Shown here piece after piece: positions 22,855 through 32,767 of a stretch of DNA of 64,000 bases. The first letter of the stretch is position 1, and every line of letters starts with the position of its first letter. The stretch comes from CAILKP01 sp038231815 (GTDB lineage Bacteria; Planctomycetota; Phycisphaerae; Phycisphaerales; UBA1924): positions 1 to 64,000 of the forward strand of contig JBBRKQ010000006.1 in assembly GCA_038231815.1 (NCBI GenBank), read 5' to 3'. A program made the translations under genes and the position numbers. The notes beneath the pieces are model-generated. The model did not search any database and was not told the origin of the DNA. It worked only from the letters and a program-made list of their open reading frames with translations.

Positions 22855-25368
22855 TCAACGATTCGCCGCGGCAGGTTGACTAGGCTGAGCTGGCTGAATT
22901 GGCTGAGTTGGCTGGATTGGCTGGGCGGCCCGGGCACTCTGTGCCGCCGAAGTCATCGCAGCAACAGCTGGGCCGCTGGGCGGCACGGCGGACAACGCCA
23001 TGCCCGCGGAGACGGGCGGCTGGCCGATTAAGGTGCGCGGCTTAGGCGGCTCGGGGTACATCACACGGTGGTGGTTCATGGATACCAGCGTTCGAGAAAT
23101 AGCCTCGACGACGGTGTTCAGCTCGCCAAGCGTCAATGAGCATTCATCAAACTGGCCGTCCATCAGCCGCTTGTGGGCGATGGCCCGCACCATCGACTCA
23201 ATCTTGGCGGCGGATGGGTCGGGGATGCTTCGCGTCGCACTCTCGGCTGCATCGCAGACCATAATAATGGCAACTTCTTTGCTGCGTGGCTTCGGACCGG
23301 GATAGCGGTATTCCACTTCGAGCGGCATCGCGACGTCTTCACCAGCTTGTTCGGATTTCTCGGCGAGCTTTCGGGCTCGGTTAAAGAAATATTCAACGAG
23401 CGTGGTGCCGTGGTGCGCTTCAATAAAATGAAACAGCGAGGCCGGGAGTTTGTGTTCACGGGCGAGTTCTATACCGTCGCGCACATGGCTGACGATAACC
23501 AGCAGCGACATTGCCGGAGTCAGACGGTCATGCCGGTTCAAACCTGCGGTCTGATTCTCGACGAAGTACTCCGGCTTGTTCATCTTGCCGACATCGTGGT
23601 ACAGCGAGCCAACGTACGCCAGCAGTGAATCCGCACCGATGGCGTTGGCCGAGGCCTCTGCCAGCGAAGCGACATTGAGCGAATGGTTGTACGTACCCGG
23701 CGCTCGCTGCTGGAGGTCCCGCAGGAGGGGGTGCTGCGGGTCACGAAGATCCACCAATGTCAGGCCGGTGGTCACCCCGAGTGCACGCTCGAGCCAGGGC
23801 AGGGTGCCGAGAACGACGAATCCGGAAAGCACCACGGCGGCGCCGGTGGTTGCGGCTTCCCAAATGGCCTGATCGATCGCAACGCGGCCGAGCGGACGAT
23901 CCAGCAGGCCGAACATGAGCGCGCCCGCAGCGGCGGCGGCCCCAGCGAGTGCCGCGGTTTTGATAAGCGAGTTGCGCTGCCGTAGCTCACGAAGCATTGA
24001 GGCGACGACGCCAACACCGCAGAGCGAAACAGCAACCATGGACACCGGCAGCCGCATGGCCATGCACAAACCCAGACCAACTAGGGTTCCGATGCCAAAG
24101 GCCAGTCGCCGGTCGTACATCGCCGCGGACACCATCGTTGCCAGTGCGGCTGCTCCGGCAACACCTGCGGTGAGCAGCCAAGGCTCATTGCCAGCCAGCA
24201 CCACGGCCGCGAGCATGACCGCAACGATAATGCCAAGGAAAACGGCAAGGCGGGCGGGCCGGATCAGTAGCTTGGGCGCGTACGTGCGAATGAAGCCAAC
24301 CATCGCAGCGATGACCAGCACGCCAGCGCCGGCGGGGGCCGCCACACCGACGAGTTTTTGATAAATGCTCTGGGATTCGGCAAAGGCCGCTCGTTCAGTC
24401 AGATACAAATCAAGCTTTTCGCTTGTGAGCCTTTCCCCCTCCGCGAAAATAACTGTGCCCACGATCTTGGGCACGAGTTTGGGCTCAATAGCCGCAGCGG
24501 CTCGGTCCTGACTCTCAATGGTTACGGGCTGATCAAACGTGTATGTTGGCCGGTTTATTCGCAGCACACGCGCGACAACGGTTTCCAAAGCCGGTCCGGA
24601 GAACCCTGCTTCCAGCACCCGATCGCGAAGAGCTTTGGCCGCTGCCTCGGAACCAAGCTGCATGACAGTCCGCGTGGGCACGCGGGTTGATTTTGCTTGG
24701 CCAACGGCCGCGGAGCCAAGCGACTGCTCGCGCAGCTCAGCAAACTCGTTGGCCGCCATGGCCTCCATCTGATAGGTCTTGGATTCAAGCAGCGGCGTGA
24801 TGCGGAGTAGCTCATCAAGCTTGTCAACGCGTCTGGACCATTCGGCCGCAGCGTCACCAGCACTCATAACGCGAAGGGCAGCAAGCGCCGATTCGGAAAG
24901 CTGGAACTGGTCACGAATTTGCTGCACCAGCCCATCGGCAGAAGTTGCAGCCGCGACAGCGCGGGGCAAATTTTCAAGGGCCGCGCGCAGCTCAGGAAGG
25001 ACTCCGGGGTCGAGGATATAGACCCGCGGCGCTCGTTCGCGGGCGGCTTGGCGGTAGGTTTCAGTCAGGATTGAGTCTTCCACCTGAAGCGGCACCCGGA
25101 TCAGTCGCGTTTCAGGGGCGAGTTGGCCGACCGCGACCGGCGTGCGGCCGTGCAGACCGGCAAAGACCACAGCCACGAGTACCGCGGCAATTGCGATGAT
25201 CGCAAAGCTCAGTACCAAAGCTGGGAAACGCAGCAGCAGCCCGTCGGCCTTGCCTCGAAGGCCGCGTTCATGAAAACTGTCAGGTTCTATCCGCGGATCG
25301 CCCATAATCACACATTCAGCAGGAATCGATTCAATCAGCTTTGGGAACTCAGCACGCAACACACTCAC
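22855..25368 (-). CDS. 7TM-HD phosphohydrolase, PgpH-like (cyclic di-AMP phosphodiesterase)
   Basis: The 837-residue protein has the PgpH/YqfF architecture: one N-terminal membrane span, a large extracytoplasmic 7TMR-HDED domain (about residues 60-330), seven membrane spans, and a cytoplasmic HD domain with LYHDVGK near residue 592 and the later FIEAHHGTTLVEYF. Known members hydrolyse cyclic di-AMP. The GTG start at 25368 overlaps the phoH stop (GTGA), the usual phoH-pgpH order. The C-terminal 40 residues are a disordered QP-rich tail encoded by a 9-base repeat, so the end is not conserved. Confidence 0.9.
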   Translation of the reverse strand: MSVLRAEFPKLIESIPAECVIMGDPRIEPDSFHERGLRGKADGLLLRFPALVLSFAIIAIAAVLVAVVFAGLHGRTPVAVGQLAPETRLIRVPLQVEDSILTETYRQAARERAPRVYILDPGVLPELRAALENLPRAVAAATSADGLVQQIRDQFQLSESALAALRVMSAGDAAAEWSRRVDKLDELLRITPLLESKTYQMEAMAANEFAELREQSLGSAAVGQAKSTRVPTRTVMQLGSEAAAKALRDRVLEAGFSGPALETVVARVLRINRPTYTFDQPVTIESQDRAAAAIEPKLVPKIVGTVIFAEGERLTSEKLDLYLTERAAFAESQSIYQKLVGVAAPAGAGVLVIAAMVGFIRTYAPKLLIRPARLAVFLGIIVAVMLAAVVLAGNEPWLLTAGVAGAAALATMVSAAMYDRRLAFGIGTLVGLGLCMAMRLPVSMVAVSLCGVGVVASMLRELRQRNSLIKTAALAGAAAAAGALMFGLLDRPLGRVAIDQAIWEAATTGAAVVLSGFVVLGTLPWLERALGVTTGLTLVDLRDPQHPLLRDLQQRAPGTYNHSLNVASLAEASANAIGADSLLAYVGSLYHDVGKMNKPEYFVENQTAGLNRHDRLTPAMSLLVIVSHVRDGIELAREHKLPASLFHFIEAHHGTTLVEYFFNRARKLAEKSEQAGEDVAMPLEVEYRYPGPKPRSKEVAIIMVCDAAESATRSIPDPSAAKIESMVRAIAHKRLMDGQFDECSLTLGELNTVVEAISRTLVSMNHHRVMYPEPPKPRTLIGQPPVSAGMALSAVPPSGPAVAAMTSAAQSARAAQPIQPTQPIQPAQPSQPAAANR
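22885..22928 (-). repeat. 9-base tandem repeat encoding the PgpH QP tail
   Basis: On the plus strand the units are CTGAGCTGG, CTGAATTGG, CTGAGTTGG and CTGGATTGG, followed by CTGGGCGG. They are read on the minus strand as the QPIQPTQP-type tail of the PgpH-like protein. Being three times three bases, the array can change length without a frameshift. Confidence 0.9.
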
Positions 25369-26576
25369 CTGAGGCGATTGGCCTGCTCTCCAACTTGCCC
25401 ACCAGGTGGCAAACCTTCGTCAACATCAACATGCCCAACGGGCGGGCTGTCCGAATCAAAGTCAGACACGCCAATATCCGCAGCAGGATTTGGCTCATCA
25501 AAGCCCAAGGCCTCACGCGTGCGAGCCTGCATATCGGCCCGTTTCGCCTTCTCGGCTGGCGACTCATACCTGCCGTACGCCTCAACAATTCGAGCGACCA
25601 TTGGGTGGCGGACAATGTCCGCTTCGTTAAGCGGTATGAACGCCACGCCCCGCGTACGACGGAGAATTCTTGCCGCATCAATCAGACCGCTTGATGCCGG
25701 ATCGGGCAGATCGACCTGCGTTGCATCGCCGGTGACAATCACCTTGCTGCCGTGACCCATACGCGTCAGGAACATTTTCATCTGCCCGCGAGTTGTGTTC
25801 TGGGCTTCATCCAAAATGATGCAGGCACGGTTCAGCGTGCGACCGCGCATGTACGCCAGCGGGACAACTTCAACAATGTCGCTGACCATGAACCGCTTCA
25901 TGGTGTTGATGTCCATCATGTCATTGAGAGCATCAAACAGCGGTCGCAGATATGGATTCACCTTTGCTTGCAGGTCGCCCGGCAGAAACCCCAGTTTCTC
26001 TCCGGCCTCCACCGCTGGTCTGGCCAAAATCAACCGCTTGACGTGCCCGTGCTTAAGCATGTGTACCGCCGCGGCGACAGCGAGATAGGTTTTACCGGTA
26101 CCGGCGGGGCCGATTCCAAAGACCAGGTCGTTGTCGCGGATGGCATCAAGATAAACCTGCTGGTTTGCGGTCTTGGCCCGCACCGCCTGACCGGCGACGT
26201 AAACATCAAGCTGATCGCCCCAAGCCGCAGCCCGGGCGGATGTTGGCGCATCCTGCCAATCACCGAAGATCTCCGCCGCGGATTCACGGTCGGTGGCCAT
26301 GTCAGAGGCGCGGGTGATAAGGGTGAGCACCTGCTGCCGGTCGAGCGGCTCGGCGCCATCGGCGGCCTCAATGAGTCGCTCCATAACAAAGCGGGCCGCG
26401 ACAACGGCCCGACGCTCACCGGAGAGTTTGATGCTGCCTTCTCGACAGGTCACGGCAACGCCAAGCGTCTCGCGGATCATTTTGACGTTACGATCCGACG
26501 ATCCAAGTACACTGACTTGCTCTACACCGAAGGGAACTTTGATGACAATGTCCACGCGAATCTTGCTCCGCGCCAT
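25365..26576 (-). CDS. PhoH-family ATPase
   Basis: The product is a 403-residue PhoH/YbeZ-type protein. An N-terminal KH-like segment (IKLSGERRAVVAARFVMERLI) precedes a P-loop GPAGTGKTYLA near residue 155. The hallmark RPAVEAGEKLGFLPGDLQ and DEAQNTTRGQMKMFLTRMG follow, then the TGDATQVDLP segment. PhoH/YbeZ is linked to ribosome or RNA handling with YbeY, which is encoded nearby in divergent orientation. The start at 26576 gives MARSKIRVDIVIKVPFG; the open frame to 26747 runs under the divergent lipoprotein gene and is not homologous. The stop overlaps the start of pgpH. Confidence 0.9.
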   Translation of the reverse strand: MARSKIRVDIVIKVPFGVEQVSVLGSSDRNVKMIRETLGVAVTCREGSIKLSGERRAVVAARFVMERLIEAADGAEPLDRQQVLTLITRASDMATDRESAAEIFGDWQDAPTSARAAAWGDQLDVYVAGQAVRAKTANQQVYLDAIRDNDLVFGIGPAGTGKTYLAVAAAVHMLKHGHVKRLILARPAVEAGEKLGFLPGDLQAKVNPYLRPLFDALNDMMDINTMKRFMVSDIVEVVPLAYMRGRTLNRACIILDEAQNTTRGQMKMFLTRMGHGSKVIVTGDATQVDLPDPASSGLIDAARILRRTRGVAFIPLNEADIVRHPMVARIVEAYGRYESPAEKAKRADMQARTREALGFDEPNPAADIGVSDFDSDSPPVGHVDVDEGLPPGGQVGEQANRLR

Positions 26577-26622
26577 GGGTGATCGGGCATGCCCCGATCG
26601 ATGCGAATCCCGGGCGAGACGA

Positions 26623-27219
26623 ATGACCAACGGTAGCGGGATCGGTCTGAGAGGGGGGGGCACTGGAGTTACCGGGCGAAGCAGCGCGCTCGCCGCCGTC
26701 GCAACGTGCGTTTTAACGTTGGTGCTGGGAGGGTGCGAACAGCCCAAGATAGGCTATTCACCCGAGGCAGTCTTTGAGCCCAATGTTCAGAGCCCAGTGG
26801 TGCTGCAAGACACACGCCGCGCTGCGGCGGCTGTACCCAGCGAGTGGGCCACGGTTCGGCTTCAGGCGGATTGGAACGATCTTGAAGCCGCGTTGCAGGT
26901 GGCCCAAACCGAGGCGGAAACAGCGGTAGTTCAAGAGTTAAACGGTGCGGTGCGGGCATTGCGAGCCGCCAACACGGCGGTGCCGTCGTTACGACGCACC
27001 TTTGAGCTACTTTCTATTTCCGGGGAAACCGGCCTGTTTGTTGCCGAGGCAGAACCCGTAACGCCCCCGGCGAGGTCTGGCCCTACGCATCAAATTGTGC
27101 TGCGCGCTGAACTGCACTCGGCCGTGGGTCCGAACCGCGAACGGGCGGCAAAGTTTGTTCAGGCAATGGCAGTCCGGCTGAACCAATTGGCGGGAGTCGA
27201 GACCGCACCGGTGCCATAA
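26623..27219 (+). CDS. Hypothetical lipoprotein
   Basis: The 198-residue product has a lipoprotein signal peptide ending in LVLGGC near residue 31, then mostly helical sequence with EAALQVAQTEAETAV and a C-terminal half ending RAAKFVQAMAVRLNQLAG. No known domain is recognised. It is likely to be anchored in the outer or inner membrane facing the periplasm. It diverges from phoH with only 46 bases between the start codons, so the promoters overlap. ybeY begins 133 bases after it on the same strand. Frames upstream of the ATG at 26623 are open but overlap phoH. Confidence 0.7.
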   Translation: MTNGSGIGLRGGGTGVTGRSSALAAVATCVLTLVLGGCEQPKIGYSPEAVFEPNVQSPVVLQDTRRAAAAVPSEWATVRLQADWNDLEAALQVAQTEAETAVVQELNGAVRALRAANTAVPSLRRTFELLSISGETGLFVAEAEPVTPPARSGPTHQIVLRAELHSAVGPNRERAAKFVQAMAVRLNQLAGVETAPVP

Positions 27220-27352
27220 GCGGATGAAAAGTCCGATAACATTTTTTCCTCGCGGGCCTCACTTGCTCAGGGGGTGTCGATACACTTACGTTCCCTTGGC
27301 CGATCGATTTTGATTTTCTGTACCCGTCTCTTTGATTCGCCAACGGAAAACG

Positions 27353-27892
27353 ATGACGCCGCTCCTGAACCGTGATCTTCAATCCTTCGCTGTTGATGTG
27401 GCCGACGCCACCGGGCAACTTCCCCGGACCGACCTCGCCTGGCTGTCGGACCATCTAGTCAAGGTCGCATGCCACCTCAAGGCTCAGGGAGAGGTTCGCT
27501 GTCGGATAGTCGCCGATGGTGAGATGCTGGACTTGCATACCAAGTTCAGTAACGACCCCACCACCACCGACGTTTTAACATTTGACCTTACTGAAGGAAA
27601 AGCCGCCGAACAGGTGGCGGCCGGCCAAACGCCGGTGCTGGATGTTGATCTGATCATCTGTGTGGATGAGGCCGGCAGACAGGCTAAGGCGCTGGGCCAT
27701 GAGCAGCGCCGGGAACTGCTGTTGTACTGCCTACACGGCATCCTCCACTGCCTTGGGCACGATGACCACGATGATCAGGCCTATGAACTCATGCACACGC
27801 GTGAGGATGAGGTGCTGTTGGCCGTCGGTGTTGGCCAGACCTTTGCGGCCAAACCAAGGTCAAACTTGCCTTCCCCGGAGGCTGGGCGATGA
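27353..27892 (+). CDS. ybeY: Endoribonuclease YbeY (rRNA maturation factor)
   Basis: YbeY is a zinc metalloprotein needed for 16S rRNA 3'-end processing and ribosome quality control. The hallmark HGILHCLGHDDH lies near residue 128 and holds three metal-binding histidines. The conserved NDPTTTDVLTFDL lies near residue 64. The length of 179 residues is typical. The ATG at 27353 is chosen over one at 27332 because homology starts here. Its stop overlaps the start of the next gene (ATGA), so translation is coupled to the CNNM/CorC protein, a common neighbour of ybeY. Confidence 0.93.
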   Translation: MTPLLNRDLQSFAVDVADATGQLPRTDLAWLSDHLVKVACHLKAQGEVRCRIVADGEMLDLHTKFSNDPTTTDVLTFDLTEGKAAEQVAAGQTPVLDVDLIICVDEAGRQAKALGHEQRRELLLYCLHGILHCLGHDDHDDQAYELMHTREDEVLLAVGVGQTFAAKPRSNLPSPEAGR

Positions 27893-29532
27893 GCGCAATG
27901 GCCCCGTGGATTGTGATTTTGTGTACCCTGGCCGCAGCCGCGTTGTCGTCGCTGTATTTGTCACTGGCGACGGTGGCCCGCTCAGCGGTAGAGGATTTGG
28001 CCCGCGCCTCAAACAACCCTCGCCGGCTTGAACGAATCGAGCGGATCTTTGACGATGTCTCCAGCCATGCCCGGGCCATCGGGCTGCTCAAACTCGTGTG
28101 CTGCGCCGGTGTGCTGCTGGGCTTGATCTCTTGGTCGGCCCGTCTGCGCAAGCAGGAAATGCCTGATGAGTGGGATGCACTGATCTCGCTGGGTGTTTCT
28201 GTTGCGGTGCTCTGGGTATTTGCTGTGCTGATTCCCTTTGGAGTGGCGAGCATTGCCGGGGCAAAGGTGCTGTACGGCTGGTCACGCATCCTGCGTGCGG
28301 CCGACATCGTGATGCTGCCGCTGCGCCCAATCGGTACCCTGACCGATGTCATTATCTCCAAGATTGCCGGCAGCAGCGGCAGAGATGAACAGGAAGCGGC
28401 CCAAGATGAAATCCTGTCCGTTGTGCAGGAAAACGTCTCGGCGGGCACCATCAATGAGCATGAACAGAAGATGATTGAGGCTGTGGTTACCTTCGGTGAC
28501 CTGACGGTGCAGCAGGTGATGACCCCTCGCACCGAAATCGAGGCAATGGAACTGACCAGCGACCTGGGTGAGGTCATTCGTACCGTGCGCGGCATTGGCC
28601 ACTCTCGAATACCGGTGTATGACGGCTCGCTGGATCAGATCGTCGGCATGTTTTACGTCAAGGACCTGATGCATTGGCTCGCCGGTGATGGGCCGATGGG
28701 CCGGGCAGCCGCCAGCGCATCACGCCAGACCACCAGCCATAACGAGACCAACGGCAACGGCCAAAACCCGCATGCGCCCCATGTGGCCGCTGGGGCCGGT
28801 GCTCCGACAAAACCGAAAGCGTTTGACCTTCGCGCCATCCTGCGGCCCGCCCTGTCGGTACCGGAAACCAAGACCATCAGCGAGTTGCTCCGGCAACTTA
28901 TGGAGCAAAAGGTTCACATCGCCGTGGCGGTGGATGAACACGGTAACACGGCCGGTATTGTCACCTTCGAGGACATCGTCGAGCAAATCGTCGGCGACGT
29001 CCGCGATGAATACGAGTCAACCAGCCCGGACCTTCCCGATGTAGTGCTGGTCCCCAAGTCCAATACCGCAGAGATCAACGCCGCGGCACGGGTTGCCGAT
29101 GTCAACCGTCAGCTTGAAGAGTTGGGCGTGGGCTTTCGCGTGCTGCTGCCGGGCAATCAGGCCCCTGGCACCTCGGGCGCTCGCGATGCCGGGCCGCTGC
29201 CGGTGGCCGGACACGCCGCAACACCGGGTCATGCAACGCAAAGCACCACCGGCGGGCCGTTTGGTTCATCGGGCGGTTCAATGGCCGGAGTCAGTGTTGT
29301 TCTGGCCGACGAAGCCGTAACGGCCGCACCGGCGGCAGACTCACTCCACGGTGGTGTGGACCCGATCGCGATTCCTGAAAGTGAGGACTATGAAACCGTC
29401 GGCGGGTTCATAGTCACGCAGCTTGGCCACATCCCGCTGAAGGGGGAGCGCATACGCATGTCTCGATTTGAGTTAGAAGTGACCGAGGCTGCTCCGACCC
29501 GGGTGCTCAAGGCCCGGCTTCGAGTGTTGTGA
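27889..29532 (+). CDS. CNNM/CorC-type CBS-domain membrane protein (hemolysin-like)
   Basis: The 547-residue protein has three to four N-terminal membrane spans of the DUF21/CNNM type. A pair of CBS domains follows (MTPRTEIEAMEL near residue 207; HGNTAGIVTFEDIVEQIVGDVRDEYES near 350), then a CorC_HlyC transporter-associated domain ending FELEVTEAAPTRVLKARLRVL. Related proteins move or sense magnesium and other divalent ions. Two Gly/Ala/Thr-rich insertions interrupt it, one between the CBS repeats around residues 265-305 and one in the C-terminal domain around 425-470. They are longer than in most relatives. Confidence 0.9.
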   Translation: MSAMAPWIVILCTLAAAALSSLYLSLATVARSAVEDLARASNNPRRLERIERIFDDVSSHARAIGLLKLVCCAGVLLGLISWSARLRKQEMPDEWDALISLGVSVAVLWVFAVLIPFGVASIAGAKVLYGWSRILRAADIVMLPLRPIGTLTDVIISKIAGSSGRDEQEAAQDEILSVVQENVSAGTINEHEQKMIEAVVTFGDLTVQQVMTPRTEIEAMELTSDLGEVIRTVRGIGHSRIPVYDGSLDQIVGMFYVKDLMHWLAGDGPMGRAAASASRQTTSHNETNGNGQNPHAPHVAAGAGAPTKPKAFDLRAILRPALSVPETKTISELLRQLMEQKVHIAVAVDEHGNTAGIVTFEDIVEQIVGDVRDEYESTSPDLPDVVLVPKSNTAEINAAARVADVNRQLEELGVGFRVLLPGNQAPGTSGARDAGPLPVAGHAATPGHATQSTTGGPFGSSGGSMAGVSVVLADEAVTAAPAADSLHGGVDPIAIPESEDYETVGGFIVTQLGHIPLKGERIRMSRFELEVTEAAPTRVLKARLRVL

Positions 29533-29773
29533 TCGGCCGCTGCCGTTTGAACATAGCAGAAAACGTCGCCGAGCGTTTTCCGAACTCTTCAACCACCTGG
29601 GGATCTCTGAATCCTGCCACGACAGGTGAGCGAAACAAAACACCTGTTTGTGCCCTAGCTGATCCAGAAAACGTCTTGCTTCCGTGTCGCAGCGTGCGAT
29701 CATGGAGTTGGTATACACCGTTTCCCACATCCGATTCCGGATGCCATGCCTCAGTCTCTGCTTAGGAAAAACT

Positions 29774-32674
29774 ATGATGATGAGCCAAACCGTTCTGATC
29801 GCCGCCTCGCTCGTGCTTGCTGCCGGTTCTGCAACCGCCATTGCCGGCCAGCCCGCGGCCGCGCCGGTTGCCAAGCCAACAGCCGCTTCCCCCGTCGCCG
29901 CTACCGCCGCCGCTCCTGCCGTTCCGTCGCTTGATGCCAAGCTTCCGACCGATCCGGCCCTGATCACCGGCACGCTCGAGAACGGCCTGGGCTACATCAT
30001 CCGGCCGCACAACAACCCGGAGGGCCGGGTGTCGGTGTGGCTGCACATCTCGACTGGCTCGCTCAACGAGACTGAGAGCACACGCGGCATTGCTCACTTT
30101 CTTGAGCACATGGCCTTTAACGGCTCCAAGAACTTTCCGCCCAACTCCGTGATCAACTTCTTCCAGTCACTGGGCCTGCAGTTTGGCCGTGACCAGAACG
30201 CCTTTACAAGCTTTGAGCAGACGGCGTACCAACTGGCCCTGCCCGACAACAAGCCGGAGACCACAGACAAGGCACTGTTGTTCATGAGCGATGTCGGCGG
30301 ACGGCTCTCGCTGCTGCTGACTGAGATTGACAACGAGCGTGGCATCATTCAGGAGGAGCGTCGCACGCGACTTTCGGCCCAGCAGCGGGTGCAGGAGTAC
30401 GTCTACGCCCGGCTTGCTCCGGAAAGCACCTTCGGTCGCCGGTTGCCCATCGGCACAGTAGAGACCATCACCAGCATGACCAAGGCGGACTTTGAGAACT
30501 ACTACAACACCTTCTATGTTCCAAGCAACATGACGGTGATCGTGGTGGGCGATGTTGATCCGGCGGCGACGATCAAGCAGATTACCGCCGCCTTTGCCGA
30601 CCTAAAGAAGGTACCACGCCCTGCGGACCTTGATGTTGGCATCAAGCCGACGGCGAAGACTCGGGCGATTGTGGCAACCGATCCGGAGCTGACAAACGCT
30701 GATGTTTCGATCAACCGGATTTCGAACGCATCAAAGCCGAGCGTGACGGTTGGCGACATGCGTCGCGACCTCGTCGATACCATCGGAACGTGGGCGTTTA
30801 ACCGTCGCATCGCCGCCAAGATGGCCAAGGGCGACCAGCCTTACTTGAGCGCTGCGGCATCGAGTCAGGATGTTGCCAACACCGTCAAGTTCACCGCTGT
30901 AAACGCGTCCGGCAAGACGGAGAATTGGAAGGCCATGCTGCGCGAGGTGGCCAAAGACCTTGTGCAGGCCCGTCAGTACGGATTCACTGACCGCGAACTG
31001 GCCGATGCCCGCTCGGCGATTTTCTCGCAGGCCGAGGAGGCGGCGGTTCGCGAAGCGACCCTGCCTGCCCGAGCCCACCTGGGCCGCATCAACAATGCCC
31101 TAGCGGCCTTGGAGCCGGTGATGAGTGCCCAGCAGCGGGTTGACTTGCTGAAGGCATTGCTGCCGTCACTGACTGTGGCGGAAGTATCCAAGTCGTTCGC
31201 GGATGCGTTCGATCCGACCAACGTTGTGTTCATCGCAGAGCTGCCATCGTCCGGAGATGTGCCGACGGAGGAGCAGCTGATTGCCCTGGGTCGTGAAGCA
31301 CTTGCAGTGAAGGTCGAAAAAGGCGCTGAGGAAGCTCGCGCTGAGTCACTCATGACCAAGCTGCCCACGGCGGGCAAGTTCACTGAAACAGCCACACACG
31401 AGGGCACAGCCGTAACCAGCGCCTGGCTGGACAACGGCGTTCGCGTGCACTTCAAGGCTGTTGACAAGCCCAAGGACGAGGTGTCTATCACGATTTCGCT
31501 GGCCGGCGGCGAGGTCAGTGAAACCGCACAGACGCGTGGTACAGCATCTGCCGCCGGACTGGCCTGGGGCCGGGCCGCGACCAAATCCCTGCCCAGCACC
31601 CAGATTCGTGACCTGATGACAGGCAAGAAGGTTCGCGTTGGAGGTGGTGGCGGTACCGATAGCATGTCCCTGGCCGTCAGCGGCTCACCAGAGCAGCTGG
31701 AAACCGGCCTCCAACTTGCCCACTTGCTGCTGACCGAACCGCTGGTGGAAGCCGCCGCGCTGCAGCAGTGGAAGCAAAGCCAGGAAGAAGGGATCAAGAT
31801 GCGAGCCAGCCGTCCGGAGGGATTGCTGGTTGAGACGATGTCCGAAGCGTTGCTGCCCAAGGGCGAGGTTCGCGGACGCCCGCTCGTGATGGAGCAGGTC
31901 AATGCCGTCACGGTTGAGACCGCGCAGGCCTGGCTTGATCGCACGATCCGATCAGCTCCGATTGAGGTTTCCATCGTTGGTGACATCAAGAAGGAAGCGG
32001 CGATGGAGCTTGTGGCCCGGTACCTTGGCTCACTGCCCAAGCGCGAGCGCATCAGCGCAGCAACGCTGGAATCGCAGCGGCGGATTACCCGCAACACCGG
32101 ACCAATCGCCGTGAGCAAGTCCATGAAAACCAAGACTGACAAGGCCATCGTCATGGACGGCTTTACCGGTCCGGATATCCAGCAAGTGGCTGATGTGCGG
32201 TTGATGCAGCTCGCTTCACGAATCCTCTCGACCCGCATGGTCAAGGTGATTCGCGAAGAAAAGCAGCTGGTCTACTCCATCTCGGCCCAGAGCCAGCCCG
32301 GTACCGCCTATCGCGGCAGCGGCATGTTCATGGCCTCCGCCCCGACCGACCCAGCCAAGGCCGATGCGCTGCCCGCAGCGCTTGACGAGTTGTACACGGA
32401 GTTTGCAAAAACCGGACCCACCACCGACGAGCTGGACGTTGCCCGAAACCAGCTCATCAAGTTCATTGAAGAGCAGATGAAGGAACCCGCCTTCTGGACA
32501 GGCCGCCTCGCGTCGCTGGATTACCGCGGCGGCGACTTGAACGATGTCGTTTCGCTCACCGATTTCTACAAGAACGCGACCGCGAAGGACATTCAGGAAG
32601 TCTTTGCGAAGTACTACAAGCCGTCAGGCAAGTTCCAGTTTGTCGTCAAGCCCGAAGCCTCCGCAGGCGGCTAA
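29774..32674 (+). CDS. M16 family zinc metallopeptidase, secreted
   Basis: This 966-residue peptidase has two pitrilysin-type halves. The N-terminal half is active-looking: the inverted zinc motif HFLEHMAFNG starts near residue 108 and the third ligand lies in NERGIIQEE near 187. The C-terminal half lacks the motif, as usual for the family. A signal peptide (MMMSQTVLIAASLVLAAG) and an Ala/Pro-rich linker come first, so the enzyme should act in the periplasm. The ATG at 29774 follows AGGAAAAACT; frames open further upstream from 29684 look like non-coding sequence. A clear terminator follows the gene. Confidence 0.92.
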   Translation: MMMSQTVLIAASLVLAAGSATAIAGQPAAAPVAKPTAASPVAATAAAPAVPSLDAKLPTDPALITGTLENGLGYIIRPHNNPEGRVSVWLHISTGSLNETESTRGIAHFLEHMAFNGSKNFPPNSVINFFQSLGLQFGRDQNAFTSFEQTAYQLALPDNKPETTDKALLFMSDVGGRLSLLLTEIDNERGIIQEERRTRLSAQQRVQEYVYARLAPESTFGRRLPIGTVETITSMTKADFENYYNTFYVPSNMTVIVVGDVDPAATIKQITAAFADLKKVPRPADLDVGIKPTAKTRAIVATDPELTNADVSINRISNASKPSVTVGDMRRDLVDTIGTWAFNRRIAAKMAKGDQPYLSAAASSQDVANTVKFTAVNASGKTENWKAMLREVAKDLVQARQYGFTDRELADARSAIFSQAEEAAVREATLPARAHLGRINNALAALEPVMSAQQRVDLLKALLPSLTVAEVSKSFADAFDPTNVVFIAELPSSGDVPTEEQLIALGREALAVKVEKGAEEARAESLMTKLPTAGKFTETATHEGTAVTSAWLDNGVRVHFKAVDKPKDEVSITISLAGGEVSETAQTRGTASAAGLAWGRAATKSLPSTQIRDLMTGKKVRVGGGGGTDSMSLAVSGSPEQLETGLQLAHLLLTEPLVEAAALQQWKQSQEEGIKMRASRPEGLLVETMSEALLPKGEVRGRPLVMEQVNAVTVETAQAWLDRTIRSAPIEVSIVGDIKKEAAMELVARYLGSLPKRERISAATLESQRRITRNTGPIAVSKSMKTKTDKAIVMDGFTGPDIQQVADVRLMQLASRILSTRMVKVIREEKQLVYSISAQSQPGTAYRGSGMFMASAPTDPAKADALPAALDELYTEFAKTGPTTDELDVARNQLIKFIEEQMKEPAFWTGRLASLDYRGGDLNDVVSLTDFYKNATAKDIQEVFAKYYKPSGKFQFVVKPEASAGG

Positions 32675-32742
32675 AGGCTGATGCAAACCGCAGCGGGTGG
32701 CTGCTGAAGCAACCCGCGGCACAACGCCAACTGTTCACTCGA

Positions 32743-32767
32743 CCCGGTCACCTGACCGGGTTTTTTT
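32743..32767 (+). terminator. Rho-independent terminator of the M16 peptidase gene
   Basis: CCCGGTC at 32743-32749 and GACCGGG at 32754-32760 form a seven-base-pair stem with a four-base loop, followed by seven T residues at 32761-32767. It lies 69 bases downstream of the M16 peptidase stop. Confidence 0.9.

Noticed and set aside
29533..29773. Promoter for the M16 peptidase with TTGCTT and GATCAT
   Set aside because: The -10 match is poor and the hexamers could be chance; not listed as a feature.
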